A DNA stretch of 64,000 nucleotides from Durusdinium trenchii (GCA_963970005.1 CAXAMN010008569.1:179944-243943), one strand, 5' to 3'. Positions 20,549 to 32,339 are shown, counted from the first letter of the stretch. Notes: generated by a model from the sequence alone, not told the origin. A program made the numbers and translations.

Positions 20549-20605
20549 ACTTAAAAGTTGAGAAAAAACAGAAACTCTTAGTTACAGAGGTGGACGCACA
20601 CACAC

Positions 20606-22060
20606 ATTTTTGCTATCCTTCTGCATGCTCCGCCCGCCCGTACTCGTGGAAATTCACCCTGAAAACGTTTACGTACGAAACACATTGTTCAGCATTAAAG
20701 TTCTTTTTCTCTATATATATATATATCTCTCTCTCTCTCTCCATCGCCCTCTCCCGGAGATTAGCCTTTGGCTAAGGCCCCAAAACCCTCGATGCTCGCT
20801 GACGTTGACACAAGCCGCTTCATCTCCCCACACCAGGGAATGGGTAAAAAGGATTATGTGTTCATTTCTTTCACTTGGATTCTCCTGCTCTACCTTCATG
20901 CAGTACAATTTCCGATCCCCAAAGCACGCCGTCCGATTGGCCATCAACCCATCTCCATCCACGTGTCTGCCAAGAGGTAGTTCAACACGCTCTTCGACCC
21001 ACGGAAGACCACGGCGCAGTCATCCGTACCATAGCGTAGGACCAAGCCCCGTGTATCCAAAGGATAAGCGTCCCTAGTAACGTGAACCTGGCCAGGCAGA
21101 GATTATGACTAGCAATGGGGAAACAATGAGGACTTTGCATACAAAGGCCGTCCATGGTCATCCACACTGAGAAAGGAGCCATGTCAGTGTTGGGATGTGC
21201 GAGGTGCTTGTGAGCATGTCATACAGTATATATACAGTATTTTTGCATTTACCGTACATCATTTGCGGCTAAAGCTCTTGGGTGACCTCAGGCAGCATCT
21301 CACATGTCAGCCCACACCGCATGGTCTGCAGCTCGTCCTTGCCAGAGTGATGTCACACACGGGACACCGGCACCCCACAACGCAAGCATGGGGCTCATTC
21401 GAGTTCACTTGCGATGCACCATGGCCTTCAGAAACAACCCACTACAGGATTCCGAAAGGTCCACGATACAATGCTCGAGCTGGCCTTGGGTATCAGTGTG
21501 AGCTGCTCAAGCCAAATATACTTCTCCGCTGCCTTCTCATCATAAACGAAGCTTTGGATGACTTGCAATCCTCCACATGGTGCACTCCCGGCACAGGTAC
21601 CCCTTAAAAAATAAACAGGTCAGTCCTCAAACAATACGCAAAGTATTGGAAAGCACTTCCCTCTTACTGTTTTGGGAGCCATTCCAAAGCGCAATGAAAA
21701 CATTCATGGACACTGGTGCCTCCAAGGAAAGCTGCGAGACGCAGGAGCATGCTGCAGGACATGGGCATTGGTAGTTCGATCGAAACACCAGCAGCTCAGA
21801 CTGGCTTAAATGAGCCAGAGCATGTCGACATCAACAGGAAGCCATCATATATATATATATACACTGACTATATACAAGTACGGAAATCAGCACCTCAATT
21901 CTACGGTATAACTGCCAGCATGATCTTGGATGATATCATCTTCAACACGCCCAACGTCTCATCTGCATCGTGCTTGGACGACATTGCAGTCTCACAGACC
22001 GTGCAAATCTGCAAGCTACCCTGGACGATAACAGTAGCTCACTGCCCCCAGTGTCCCTGG
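20606..22060. other. spacer in the long copy-2 intron
   Basis: A CT/TA microsatellite at about 20712-20745 and (TA)n at 21847-21862. A minus-strand frame around 21450-21570 (VIQSFVYDEKAAEKYIWLEQ) looks exon-like but has no partner in copy 1. Confidence 0.35.
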
Positions 22061-22069
22061 GCAATGGAC

Positions 22070-22450
22070 GCGCTCATGATCTGCTTCCAGCCCTCTGCCT
22101 CAAAAGCTTGCTCCCACATGGGCAAAAGGAGAGAACGAAGACACGTGGGCAATAGATTTTATAGATACGAGTACCTAGAAGCGAACAACCGTCGCAGCAT
22201 GTGCAAAGTGAAAAATATCAAGCGCCGGAGAGAAACAGTCAAACTCAATGAACATCAAAAGCACAGGATTGCAATGCTGCCTCGTCTACGGCGTTCTTTG
22301 CCTCTGCTTTGCTTAATGCTTCCTGGCCTGACATGAATGGACTTCAAGTACACCAACTCCCCGACGGGGCTATATATTTTTATCCAAAACCCGTTCAACA
22401 CTGAGGAGGTGGCAAGCCGACTTTGCTGCCTCTTGCTCAGCTGCAAGAGC
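22070..22450 (-). CDS. helical-protein gene copy 2, block c (three exons)
   Basis: Exons 22418-22450 (ALAAEQEAAKS, GC donor), 22281-22322 (EALSKAEAKNAVDE, GC donor) and 22070-22098 (AEGWKQIMS, GT donor) pair with 59349-59381, 59236-59274 and 59147-59175 of copy 1. Lengths are 33/33, 42/39 and 29/29 nt. GWKQIM is identical between copies. The next exon in phase is 14677-14722. Confidence 0.8.
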
Positions 22451-22518
22451 CTGCGCCAAGAAAGAGACTTCCGAAATCAGCAAAAATGCATTTGGACGCA
22501 AGTTTGGACAACCACGCT

Positions 22519-22601
22519 GTAGTAACAAGAAGCTACTAGGGGCTCCTGGCATCGCTTCTAGTAACAAGTGCCTTACTAGTAGTAACAAGAAGCTACTAGT
22601 T
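22519..22601 (+). repeat. ACTAGTAACAAG dispersed repeat, copy
   Basis: Mixed copy: AGTAACAAGAAGCTACTAGG joined to GGCTCCTGGCATCGC, then GTAACAAGTGCC. It lies in a copy-2 intron. Confidence 0.65.
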
Positions 22602-22760
22602 TAGACGCTAGTTTGGACAATGCCTCAAAAAAGGGCTTGGATGGTCTGATCATCTTCTGCCACTTTCTATCACAAAACAAACCACGTCGTGTACAACCAC
22701 CACACCTGTCTGAAGCATCCCAATGCTCCCCTCAACCCTTCAGTCAGTCCACTGTCTGGC

Positions 22761-24136
22761 CTGAAGTTTTACAGCATCTCCCAGGGCCAACAAGCGGTTG
22801 GCAGCCTCCCCGGTTCCTGCCTCAGCCAAGTGTCACACACACAACTTGGGTAAACACTCAGCGCATTATCATGGAGTTTGAGCAGTGTAAGCTATGATTC
22901 AATGAGTTGCAGTATCCCATTTAGAAACTTGTCTCCCTCTCCCTCGCCCTGGTGGCAGGGCCTTTCTGCGACGCACCAACCTGCCAAGCAGCAGGCAAAA
23001 AGTCTCATGGACTACGTGTATTAAACATATCCAGAACTGACAGTCCAAAACCAATTTAAATGTTGGTTATGTTCGCTCCATGCCTGCCTCTGCCGTTGCT
23101 GCTGGAGCTCTTCATCGAACTGTGCGGCACATCGGGCGGCTTCCGCCAAAGCAGACCTTGGTGTCGTGGCATCGCTGCCGCACAATGCGTCGCAAACCAA
23201 CATGAACCGAGAACACCTTGGACCTTAGGGAACCTAAAGCCCATGCGGCATCATGCGGCGACATCCCGCTAATAGGCAATTGTATATATAAGTTCAAGAA
23301 ATCGAAATGCTGGACATGTGCTGAACATGCTTGGAGTCGGACTGGCGCTCAGCATCACTCACACTGGTGTCCAACAGCTTCCGGAGCGCATTTCCAGCAG
23401 CAGTGGGCTCCGAAGGAGTCGTCAGCTCCTGCTGCCCAATCATGCTCACTGTCACTATCGGACCGAAGCCACCACTTCACCAAGGAAGGACACAAACCAA
23501 AAAACATCTTTCCACGATTGATGGGATAAGGTTCCTAAATCGTTGCTTCAGCAACGGGCCACATCTCCTGAGAGATTGACTCCAGCTCTTTGGCCAACTC
23601 CTGCCTGCAAAGAACTCCGACATCTCTGAAATTGCTGAAAGACTGATACCAAACATCTTTAGCTCCAACTCTGAGAAAGATGCCAAAGATCCACCAGCTC
23701 TTGCCATGCCGGGCCTAAACATCACCAAAAAAACTAAGTCAGAAACAAAAATCAACCTCCGCATTGACTTCCCAAATGCCTTTCATAGCCCCGAGGCTAC
23801 TGACGCATCTCCAGCATATTGGGCGTTGCATCTGGGGCACCTGTCACACTGACATGGAATGAGGGACGGCACATGACACGGGTTTTAGGTTCTTTCTCGT
23901 GTCAGTGTGAGTATCAGTCACCATGGTTTGGGAGCAAGTCAGAGCTGTATATTTTAGGATTTGCTGTATTAAAAACAATTAACAACTTTACCGTCTGCCC
24001 GCGGCCTGTTGCTTCAACTTTGGAACGGCAGGAGGCCAAACCTTGAAACATCTGCACATCAACAAGCATACAGTTTCCTGAACGAAGCCGGCTAAGCATC
24101 CTGGCCCTCTGTGAGATCGGCCTGCAACTTCTGCAC
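22761..24136 (-). CDS. helical-protein gene copy 2, block b (six exons)
   Basis: Exons 24106-24136 (VQKLQADLTE, GC donor), 23672-23714 (WQELVDLWHLS, GA), 23568-23604 (ELAKELESISQ, GA), 23343-23428 (ELTTPSEP...NALRKLLDTSVSDAER, GT), 23084-23156 (SALAEAARCAAQFDEELQQQ, GC) and 22761-22820 (EAANRLLALGDAVKLQ, GC). Partner lengths in copy 1 are 31, 43, 37, 83, 73 and 54 nt against 31, 43, 37, 86, 73 and 60 here. Reading phase runs without a break from the first to the last exon in both copies. The peptide is rich in A, E, L and Q with heptad-like spacing. Confidence 0.85.
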
Positions 24137-24594
24137 CTGAAGCAAAGGGCTGTCAGACCATCTAAACTACGTCATTGAGTCATAAGCAATTGAAACGTGT
24201 TCTGCTAATTCTATCTTTCTCGGATGCTACTCCACACTTGAGACCATCTTCGACCATAATTGCCGAATAATTGCTCGTGTTATATATAAGCAAAGACAGA
24301 ACACAAATGCAATGCAGGAAGGGGCGTGAGCAACTCCTTGGTATGGCGTTTCGTTTCCACATAGGGCTTTGAACCTCCACGACCTCGCACCAAAAGGCGA
24401 CCTGCTGTGGGGCCATGAACTGTGAACCGCACTGCCGCGGCGTTCCTGGCACGGCGAACATCGGCAGAGCTGCCATCATCGTCTTTGTGGCCTCATGCTT
24501 GCTGAACGACAGCGTCAGCGACGCTTTCCACATTTACCCAATCTATGACGCTTTCCGCACTGGTTGTTCTTCGGCATTCTGAGTGCATGGCTGC

Positions 24595-27430
24595 TGGTCA
24601 GCCGGCCAAGCTCATGCTCGAAGGCCACAGCACGCCGCGCCGCGACGGTGAGCTCATGGGCTAAGAGGGCACCGGAGGCCTCGGGAGGTCAAAACCAGTC
24701 CTCCCAGGTGGACCACATCATGGAATGTTCATTCGGAAAGGGGTCAATTAGGGATGTCAGGGTGTTGTGACCCATAGCCACATGGCTACTCTGAACCATA
24801 AAAGAACTATAGTTCCTTGGTGGGGACCGCCAGTGAAAGTTCTGCAATCTCTTGCTTAAACTGGGCATGTTCTGTTCTATCGGTGAGCTACTTTTGCCTT
24901 TTCTGAACTTGCATACATCATTGATTCAAAGGGGGGTCGCACATGCCTTCCACCGAGGGGCCAGCACTTACTTGGCTTTCATATGAAAGATATATCTCAG
25001 ATTCTCGCACCGCAGGCACAGGCACAGACAATCCATTCATTCATATCATGCTATCTCTGGTCGCAATACTGATGCTCTTGGCGGTCCCTATTGTAGATCA
25101 TAAAGACCCTCTTCTTCGCAGTCCAAGTGTGATGTTACATATGATGTAAGGGGTAGCAGCAGGAACCCATGTTTGTTCATGAAACTTCATCAACACACTC
25201 TTGTTCTCAGTATTCTCAGTAGGGTTGTGTAGGCCAGACTCCTTCTGCGAAGGAAACTCCGGTTTCAATGCCCCACTGCCTCCTGACCCCTCGTCCCCAG
25301 GCGGTGCCTCCTCAGCACTGCAAGCCTTTGCCTCTGCGGCGGCCTCTTCTCTTGCCTGTTGCCAAGCTCATCCAGTGGAAGTCAAAAGCAACATGTGATC
25401 AGCTTCAATTATCATGCTAAGGCGAAGTGGATTGGTGAACGGAGGTTCCGGAAAGCCGGAACCACCAGTGAATACCAATGAAGCAAAACATTGAAATCAC
25501 CAATCTAAACCAACTACCGTAATTGTACCAACCAACCTAAGGGTGAGATGCGTTTCAAGGCAAAGCAAAACAGATCCAAAATGGCTCTGCTGGCAGAAAA
25601 TGCAACTGCTTCAAGTTACTACTACTGCAAAGGATCACGAGGATTAAGCAGTGACGTAGTGACGTTGTCACGTAGAAAGGGACGGATGCCCCATCTCGAT
25701 TCCATGCTTCTGCTTAGGCAGCGTGAGTCGTGAGCGTGTGCCAGATGTCTGCACAGTGGATGCTGGATTACTGTATCTGGATTATGTATCTTGACTGGAC
25801 TGGCTCCACAAATTTTGAGACTTCTCAGCTGCCCCGTCCTCTGCCAAGTCTGCCTGTAGGTTTCCCCAAATCTTCCACAGGTCCTCCCATCAGCCATGTT
25901 CAGTCATTTTGCATACTTCTGCGTTAGAGCAGGCCTACCGGTCGATGTTCATCTTTCTGATTTTTTCGCTACTAGTAACAAGAAGCTACAGTACTAGTAA
26001 CAAAGGGCATCGCTACTGGGAGTAAGGACGCTACTAGGGGCTCCTGGCCTTACTACTAGCAACATCTAGTAACAATGTTTGCTATTAGTGTCCGTTGTTC
26101 ACCATCGTGCACAACTCAGCTCCTGCCAGGCTTCGCTTTGCCCCTCTTCCTGCGCAGCGGCCGCCTAGCTGGCAAGGCAATCCTGAATGTGCCCTGATGC
26201 CTCAAGGGGGTTGCCTTCTACCTATGTGTTCTGATCATGGCATGATCCAGCTGATCCTGAACTTCAACAATGCAGGCAACCTCTAATTAAATGTCAAAGG
26301 ACTGGAGAACTGTTCGGTCTTTTTAGGTTGCCTAGAATCCCCAACATTACATCTCATCAAGAATAGTAAAATATAGTAAACACGAGTCGCACGGAGTCGC
26401 CTGTCTGTGCTCATCATGAGTGAGAGAAAAGCATATCCCGTCAGCGCCATCCGTCTAGAAGCATCGCTACTAGCAACAAGGGCATTCCCGTGTGTTTCAT
26501 CCTTGCGATCTGCTGTCGCCCGGCCTCGCAGGCGGCTACGGCCTCGGCACTCTCGGCCGCCAGGGCCTTCAAGGCCTCGCCATGGAGCAAGGCATTGCCT
26601 GGCGTCAATGGTCATCGGTCTGATGCGAAAGAAGTCATGCGAATGCAGTGCAATGCAGGGCCATGCCAAAAAAATACTATACCGCAAAGACAGCGAAGGC
26701 CGGGCATATTGACAAAGAAACCTTTCTTCTGAAATGGAAGGCTTTCTGCTGTCCGTTCCATGCAATGTGGATCACACTGAGAAACTTGTTTCAACAAGCT
26801 GGTTCCCTTTCAGTAAACACCCTCAAACCGAGGAAAAGATCAGCCACCACATATCATCTTGAGGGGGTGAAGAATGGGGCAGTATTCTCACATGTTTTGT
26901 CGCTCAAAACGAGTGGCCTAGAGCTCGTGGACCCTTGTGCTCCCTGTCCCGGGACATCGCCTCAGCGATAAGTGGACCTACAAGTGCTCGCAAACTGGCT
27001 AGAAGGAGAACTTGGGCGGGGTAACAGCCGGCAACAATCGGTAACAGTCGCCACACCCACATGATGTGATCCTCTCAAGCGATCCGGAAGGAGCATCGAA
27101 TCTAGACTTTCCTCCAAGTGGTCCTGCTCTTCTTCTTTTTCTCGGTGCCGCACTGCACGCTGCTTCGCAAGTTCCTGCATATTTCATGATAGAGCAATCT
27201 GGAAGGACCCGTGGACATCCCAATGAATGAACATGAAATGAGGGCGGGACGTCTTACCTGCATTCACAACACAAGCCATGCACAAATTTGAGTGTGAAGG
27301 AACGTTGCCAGCAATCAGCACCTGGCTACAGTAAGTGCATGGGGCACCATTTGCGACCCGGCCCATTCGTGCTAATATGGCTCTGGAATGTGGCCCTCTC
27401 CTCGTCAAAGACCGCGATTCGCCGGGCAGC
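24595..27430 (-). CDS. helical-protein gene copy 2, block a (six exons)
   Basis: Exons 27401-27430 (AARRIAVFDE, GA donor), about 27157-27174 (ELAKQR), 26525-26598 (ALLHGEALKALAAESAEAVA, GC), 25839-25883 (DLWKIWGNLQADLAE, GA), 25311-25355 (AREEAAAEAKACSAE, GA) and 24595-24679 (ALLAHELTVAARRAVAFEHE, GC). They pair with 63934-63963, 63823-63840, 63146-63219, 62944-62988, 62680-62721 and 62306-62390. Lengths are 30/30, 18/18, 74/74, 45/45, 45/42 and 85/85 nt. After the second exon the frame stays open with a charged extension (HREKEEEQDHLEESL), so its true end may differ. The true first exon is not identified. Confidence 0.85.
25968..26082 (+). repeat. ACTAGTAACAAG dispersed repeat, copy
   Basis: ACTAGTAACAAGAAGCTAC plus AGTAACAAAGGGCATCGC, continuing into the AGGGGCTCCTGGC variant. 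Confidence 0.65.
26452..26488 (+). repeat. ACTAGTAACAAG family fragment
   Basis: TAGAAGCATCGCTACTAGC followed by AACAAGGGCATTC, immediately downstream (on the minus strand) of exon 26525-26598. Confidence 0.5.
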
Positions 27431-28114
27431 CTGGATTCAAAGGTCACGAGAAAGCGACTGCGAGTAGAGGCATCAAATGCAAGAGCACATGAGCATGATG
27501 CGAGTGCTATGCGTCTTCTCGACTCATGGGCGCAATGTAGCATACGGTCTATTATGAATTGGGGTCAGCACTCTTGAGCTGCCTCATGTACTGTTGCTGT
27601 TCTAGGGTGATTCTTTTGATTAGATTTGATGATCATACCTATCATACCTCCTCAACTCTTGGCAAAGCACACCTTTTCAATGTGACGCTTTGTCACCAGA
27701 GTGTCCACAGCGGGCAAGAAGGCTGTGTCTTCCCGGATGCTGAATGCCCCACGAGTGAGAGACTATTTCAACTGGCCCTGCTGAATAAGGACTGGCACAA
27801 ACGGGCGTGGAATCAAACACACTGCTTCGTCTTGGCAATGTAATGTCACTATGTGCTATTCTAGCTGATTCAATATGTTGCAGTACTTGGTGTTGTATAT
27901 GTGGTTGCCTATTCAAACAAAATCAGATGAGGTTCATGAAGACTGTCGTCGCAACTTGGCCAGTACAAAAGGATCGCCTTCAGCAAGGCTTTTCTGTGAA
28001 GTTGGCCTTGGCCAGAACTGGTTGTTTCCTGATGGCTTTGATCTTTCAGGTGTGGCTGTTGACGGTCTTTGCCGAATCATAAGCCATCAGTGAAACTGGT
28101 GATGGCAGTGCCTG

Positions 28115-29429
28115 TCACGTCGAGCTCTGAGAAAATCGTTGACCCAAACCAGTGTCAGATCCCAGATCGGTTAGGATCTGAGTTAGAAACTTCTGAGTCA
28201 CATTCGTGAAGTTCGTCGCATGACTGCGGAAGGTCATGAACTTCTGATGTGCTTCTTCAGAGCCGCTGCTTAACTGATTGTCCTGATCAAAAAAAATCTT
28301 GTCGAAGTCCTTTTCCAACATCTCGTGAAGGCAATCCGTCTTTTCTTCAAGATTCTTCTGCAGGTATTCAAAGAGCGGCTTCTCCTGCCACAAGACAAAG
28401 CTGTGCAAGCACCCAAAAGAACATCCACCACCAACATGATTCTGCAATCAATTGTTCATCTTGGTCTCCAATATCACCGGGTCTAATTCTACAATGGGAG
28501 GGGGGTGTTTTCTGATGTATGCAGCTAGGGGGGACAGGTGTCTACAAGTACTTTCAACCAGGGTGTTGAACATAAGGAAAAGGGAGGTATCATGAGGTAT
28601 CAAGTATCAATACAACATGTATCATGATATACATGGTTCTTGGGGCATCAAGAAGCTACTTGTAGCTAGAAGCTATTAGGTTGGAGGCCATCGCAAGTAG
28701 TTTGGCGGCTATCGCTACCTGTTTTCTTTTGTCAAGACCCGAATTGTGTTTGGATCGAACCACTCTCTGGGCCCCCATGAAATCTGGAGACGAGGAAATG
28801 TTTCCTTTTAGGGGGTACAACACCCCAAATATACATTTATGATCATTTATGTGACCCGGTGATGTCTCTAATTGTACTATTAAATGTAACTCGCTGCTAC
28901 TCCATTCTGCGTGACAGAATCACAGCTGAGCAACATTAGAATCATCAAGGTAGTAGCCATAGACATACGTCCACTTGAGGACTCTCCGGCATGCTCGGAC
29001 TTGCCGAAGTGCATCATAGAGGAACTGCAACTCAATAATTGCAAAACCATGCTCGTCGTGGAGTCTTTGTACCTTGCCCTCGATGTCCTGCGCAGGGGCA
29101 AGGCCAAAGAGGCAAGAAAGAGTGGGTGGCATAGCAGCTGGAACTGTAGCAGCAGTCTGCCTTGCTGGAAGCTCAGCGTCAAGTCATTGATTTGCCAAAT
29201 TCTACTTTAGCAAATGACCCCATATCCCGTAGCACCAACATGCATTGCCGGGTCCCACCCGTCCTGCTCTTGGATCACAGTAAGCTTCATGCCCTTGTCA
29301 TGGTCCATGAAGCGCTCAAAGTAAAACATGTAAATGTCAAGCGCATGCTTGGCTTCTTGTCTACTTCTTTCTTCTTCTGCATGCTTGCCCTGCTTGGACT
29401 GCTTGTCGTAAATGTTGCACTGGTAATAC
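28115..29429 (-). CDS. Ariadne ligase: C-terminal Ariadne domain exons
   Basis: 29279-29429 begins YYQCNIYD (the final RING2-adjacent Cys) and continues ALDIYMFYFERFMDHDKGMK. 28944-29087 gives IIELQFLYDALRQVRACRRV, then LKWTYVYGYYL. 28115-28384 gives EKPLFEYLQKNLEEKTDCLH and, after an insert, FMTFRSHATNFTNVTQKFL and a stop. The string CRRVLKWTY-x-x-GYYL followed by FEYLQ is characteristic of plant-type ARI proteins. Lengths of 151, 144 and 270 nt keep the frame. Confidence 0.85.
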
Positions 29430-32332
29430 CTCAGTTTGCCACACATGCGGTCCAACTACTGTATGTCCAAATCCTGTAAGACATAGGGGCTCCGACCCAG
29501 TGGTGGAACTTGGATTCCTTTATCTTCAGAGCATGTGCACGGCAAGGCCTTCTTTGTCAAACTCAAGGGGTACCAAAGCAAACTGGAGGCCATTGCTATT
29601 AGGTTGGAGGCCATCGCTAGTAGGAACGGAGGGCAACAATCACCAGGACTTGGCCAAGAGTCCCGCCAGTTGAAGTCCCATGTGATGCCCAATCACCCAA
29701 GCAAAGCCAACAGAATTCGTGACCACAACCGCCGGCCTTCAAGAAGCTATCCGATCGATATCACAGTTCAGGTGGGATTTACTGACATGTCTGGTCACAT
29801 GCTGGAGTTGTCTCTGCTTAGGGATCTTAGGGGCCTCAGTAGAGGCAAGAGTTACTCCTGGCAAACAATGGCCTCTAGCTGTGCCAACATTCTCATCACT
29901 CCACTTTCCGACTCGCTCAGATCTAAACTCAGTGCGTCTCACTAGGCTAGGCAAACGGCTCGCTGAGCAAACCCCACCATGCCTTTGAGCAAACCATGTG
30001 GTTGCAGCCCTGGTTCTTTTCGATTGGCTTGTGACCTCATGCAGAACAGGAACCCGGGGTTGTCCAATGGCCCAAACAAACACAACTTATATAGATTGTG
30101 CCAGCCACCCTTGCAGTGTTTGCAACCCTGCTGAGAGCAGAACACTTGGGGCACTTCTTTGTGTGAGCTCGGATCCAGCTGATGTTCTCTGATTCCGCGC
30201 TATTCTTCACATTCCACTGGTTGACAGTTTTGCAACTAGCGGGCATGTGAGCTTCTTCACCGCAAGCCCAGCACCAAACAAAGGTGCACTGGCAATGAAT
30301 TTCCAGACTCTCCTTCGCATCCATCCAGCAAGCGATGCAAGGGAAAACGATAATTACTCTTGGTGTGTTTCGCCTCCGAACTACCCGCAGACTTACATAC
30401 TTACGCATTCTGGCAACTGCAAAACATCAAAGCAAACAAGCCGAGTTTCGACGCCCTGATATTCACAGGCAAACTGACAACCCACTGGATTAGGGCACCA
30501 CTTTACGGACGCATTTTCATCCACATAGGTCCGCAGGCACCAGTCCTGATTCGGGGCATGCACCACCGAGCATGTTGGCTGTACTGCATCTCATTTGACA
30601 CCAAAAACTGTCGGTCTGTACATCTGTGGCCAGCTTTCAGTGTTGTTTAGCTTACTTTCTCATCTCAGCACGGTCATGACCAAGCTAAGCACTGTAGCAC
30701 CACCACACAAACTGCCTGTCCTGATACTTCTTCTGCCTCTCTACATCGCAAAAGCGAGAGAAGAAAGCAGTCGGCACTACCATGGGGCACTTGTGCTGAG
30801 GACAGCCTTGGCCAAGCGCCGCTTGCACAGATCTTGCAATTGTCTCCTGGTGCCTTTCGAACTTTTAGAAAGCCGGCTACAACATCCTGAACCTGCAAAC
30901 ACCAGACAAGAAGCGAGTCTGCACCGCCGACTTGCCATCATCTACCTGTGTATGTAGATAGCCCCTCCAGCACTCTTCACCTGCCCACAGCTTTTGCTTC
31001 CGAGGAAACTGAGTGACTGCCCTGACTGACACGATCGATGCTCTGGCCAAGGTCCCCGCAAAAGCCATGACTGCAGTCCAAGGCCACCAAATCATCGATG
31101 GCGGACATGCAAATCGAACATACCTTGGGGCCTCAACAGAGTTTGCACGTGAAAAAAAGGTGCTTGTGTTGAAGACAGGTCAATGTGTGTCACGCAACGC
31201 TCTTTGTGCGGCATTCCACTAGGTTACTTCTTTCCTTGTTCCTAGTATATAGCTTTTTGTTACTGGTAGTAAGGCCAGGAGCCCCTAGTAGCATCCTTGC
31301 TCCTAGTAGCGATGCCAGGACCCTTGCTGCTAAGATGATTGGACCCGACAGGCCTGCCAGATTGGAAGATGGAGCAGGTGACGTGCACTTTGCGGTGCTG
31401 AGACCGCATCGATTCCGCACCTTCTGGTCATTGTCAAACCATGCCTCCTGAAGAAAGAAATCGAAGTCCAAAATATGAACTTTCAATATCTTGATGTACT
31501 GTAATTACTTGACAAAATGTCAATATAATGTAATGTATACTCAACGTCTCACCCTCACCCTCACCCTCTCTCTCTCTCTCTCTCGCTGCTCAATCCCAAC
31601 AGTCTTGGGAATAGCTTTCTGGACATTAAAGCTATGCCTCAATCACGTCCAACATCTCCCGCTTGATACCTGCGCTCCTGTAATCGAAGCAAGTCCCATC
31701 CGTGCTGCCGTAGCAACACAAAGCCCTCTTCGTGCGTCACTTGGAGCAGGTCAGAGGCCTACCACGGAAAATCACAAAGGCTCCGCCTCAATCTTTCTAT
31801 ATTACGCTCTTCCGAATGCCTGTTAACTGGCATCATGCGGTGATCCAATTCTTCTGACATGTTGTTGGTACTGATGTATGATGTACGTGTGTATATATGT
31901 ATGATTCCCACGTTTGCTCCATGCCCCTCTGCGCAAATCGATTGTTGCGGTGAGCTAACCCAAAGCAAGCATCCCAGCATCTGCGGCCATCCAACCTCAC
32001 TAATGCATTTGTTCTGACGGTTTGCCAGATCTCCTGGCAGGATTTTGGGCGTATTCATTGATGCATTGTCTACACTGAAACCTGGGCGGTCTCACTCAAT
32101 CCAAATACACGGTTAAAATTAAGCAATGTCCATGCAAATAGTGGGTTGATGAAGCCTTGCCTGCATTCATAATCGTGTAAGGAGCTTTCCGCACTTCTGG
32201 CGGCTCAATAACCATTTGGTCTTCATCTTCTTCACCACCTGATTTAAGCTCCACATCTTGATCCTCGTATTCAAATTCTTCCTTGGTTGAACGGGCGCAC
32301 AATGCCAGGCAAACTCCATGATAGCCCTCCAT
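28115..32332 (-). CDS. Ariadne-type RBR E3 ubiquitin ligase, 13 or more exons
   Basis: Proposed start ATG at 32332 and stop at 28115. Exons: 32161-32332, 31678-31758, 31394-31447, 31060-31123, 30946-30980, 30721-30846, 30405-30545, 30144-30312, 29983-30035, 29663-29736, 29279-29429, 28944-29087 and 28115-28384. The domain order is acidic N-terminus, UBA-like helices, RING1, IBR, Rcat (RING2) and Ariadne domain, as in the ARIH/plant ARI family. Such enzymes receive ubiquitin from an E2 at RING1, pass it via a catalytic Cys in Rcat, and are restrained by the Ariadne domain. Donors are GT, GC and GA; all acceptors are AG|G. Only the join between the first two exons is unresolved in phase, so one small exon may be missing there. 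The gene appears intact. Confidence 0.85.
28655..28716 (+). repeat. ACTAGTAACAAG dispersed repeat, copy
   Basis: AAGAAGCTACTTGTAGCTAG, then GGTTGGAGGCCATCGCAAG and a diverged second unit. It lies in the intron before the last Ariadne exon. Confidence 0.6.
29576..29626 (+). repeat. ACTAGTAACAAG family, GGTTGGAGGCC half
   Basis: Two units of GGAGGCCATTGCTATTAGG type inside an Ariadne intron. Confidence 0.6.
29663..30035 (-). CDS. Ariadne ligase: Rcat (RING2) exons with catalytic cysteine
   Basis: The T ending 30144-30312 joins GT of 29983-30035 to give CPKCHKPIEKNQGCNHM, then VCSK. Exon 29663-29736 continues GGCGHEFCWLCLGDWASHG and ends STGG. GCNHM is the Rcat signature that includes the ubiquitin-accepting Cys, and FCWLCLG supplies further zinc ligands. 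The spacing between VC and the next Cys is one residue longer than usual, so the 3' end of exon 29983-30035 is tentative. Confidence 0.8.
30144..30545 (-). CDS. Ariadne ligase: IBR exons
   Basis: 30405-30545 encodes WCLRTYVDENASVKWCPNP, then GCQFACEY and a Cys pair region ending LPEC before GTAAGT. 30144-30312 continues HCQCTFVWCWACGEEAH, then W-x-x-K-x9-E-S-E-N, SWIRAHTKKCPK and the first base of the next Cys. SYVEEN-like and KWCP strings and the C-x-C...C-x2-C spacing are diagnostic for IBR domains. Confidence 0.85.
30721..31123 (-). CDS. Ariadne ligase: RING1 exons
   Basis: 31060-31123 gives VCSICMSAIDDLVALDCSHG-F. Its last base T joins GT of 30946-30980 to make the next Cys, yielding CSHGFCEECWRGYL, the canonical C-x-H-x2-C-x2-C-W-x2-Y-L of RBR RING1. 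Exon 30721-30846 continues IARSVQAALGQGCPQHKCPM, supplying the last Cys pair, and ends KKYQ. The first junction uses a GC donor and the KYQ junction a GA donor. Choosing a canonical GT instead would destroy zinc ligands. Confidence 0.85.
31253..31332 (-). repeat. ACTAGTAACAAG family, AGGGGCTCCTGG variant, reverse
   Basis: Plus strand reads AGGCCAGGAGCCCCTAGTAG, then GCTCCTAGTAGCGATGCC, the reverse complement of the variant at 14392. It lies in an Ariadne intron. Confidence 0.65.
31556..31584. repeat. (CT)n microsatellite
   Basis: CACCCTCACCCTC followed by (TC)n in an Ariadne intron. Confidence 0.8.
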
Positions 32333-32339
32333 TCACCTG

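Larger units (their letters stand above)
18391..20605 (+). repeat. tandem array of ~400-bp units with a pseudoknotted motif
   Basis: Four related units (about 18400-18712, 18760-19020, 19755-20140 and 20143-20600). Shared landmarks in order: CTCTGACATTGG, CAGTTAACTCAATTCCCAGG, GATGGAACCGAAAGG, a GTGTTTGAACAA block, CCACCATGGAAACAA, GTGGAGTCA, the structured motif, then ACTCTTAGTTACAGAGGT and a (CA)n tract. Unrelated sequence at about 19030-19660 splits units 2 and 3. Unit 1 is cut by the assembly gap. No conserved protein frame survives across units; the most constrained part is the fold near each 3' end. Confidence 0.75.
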
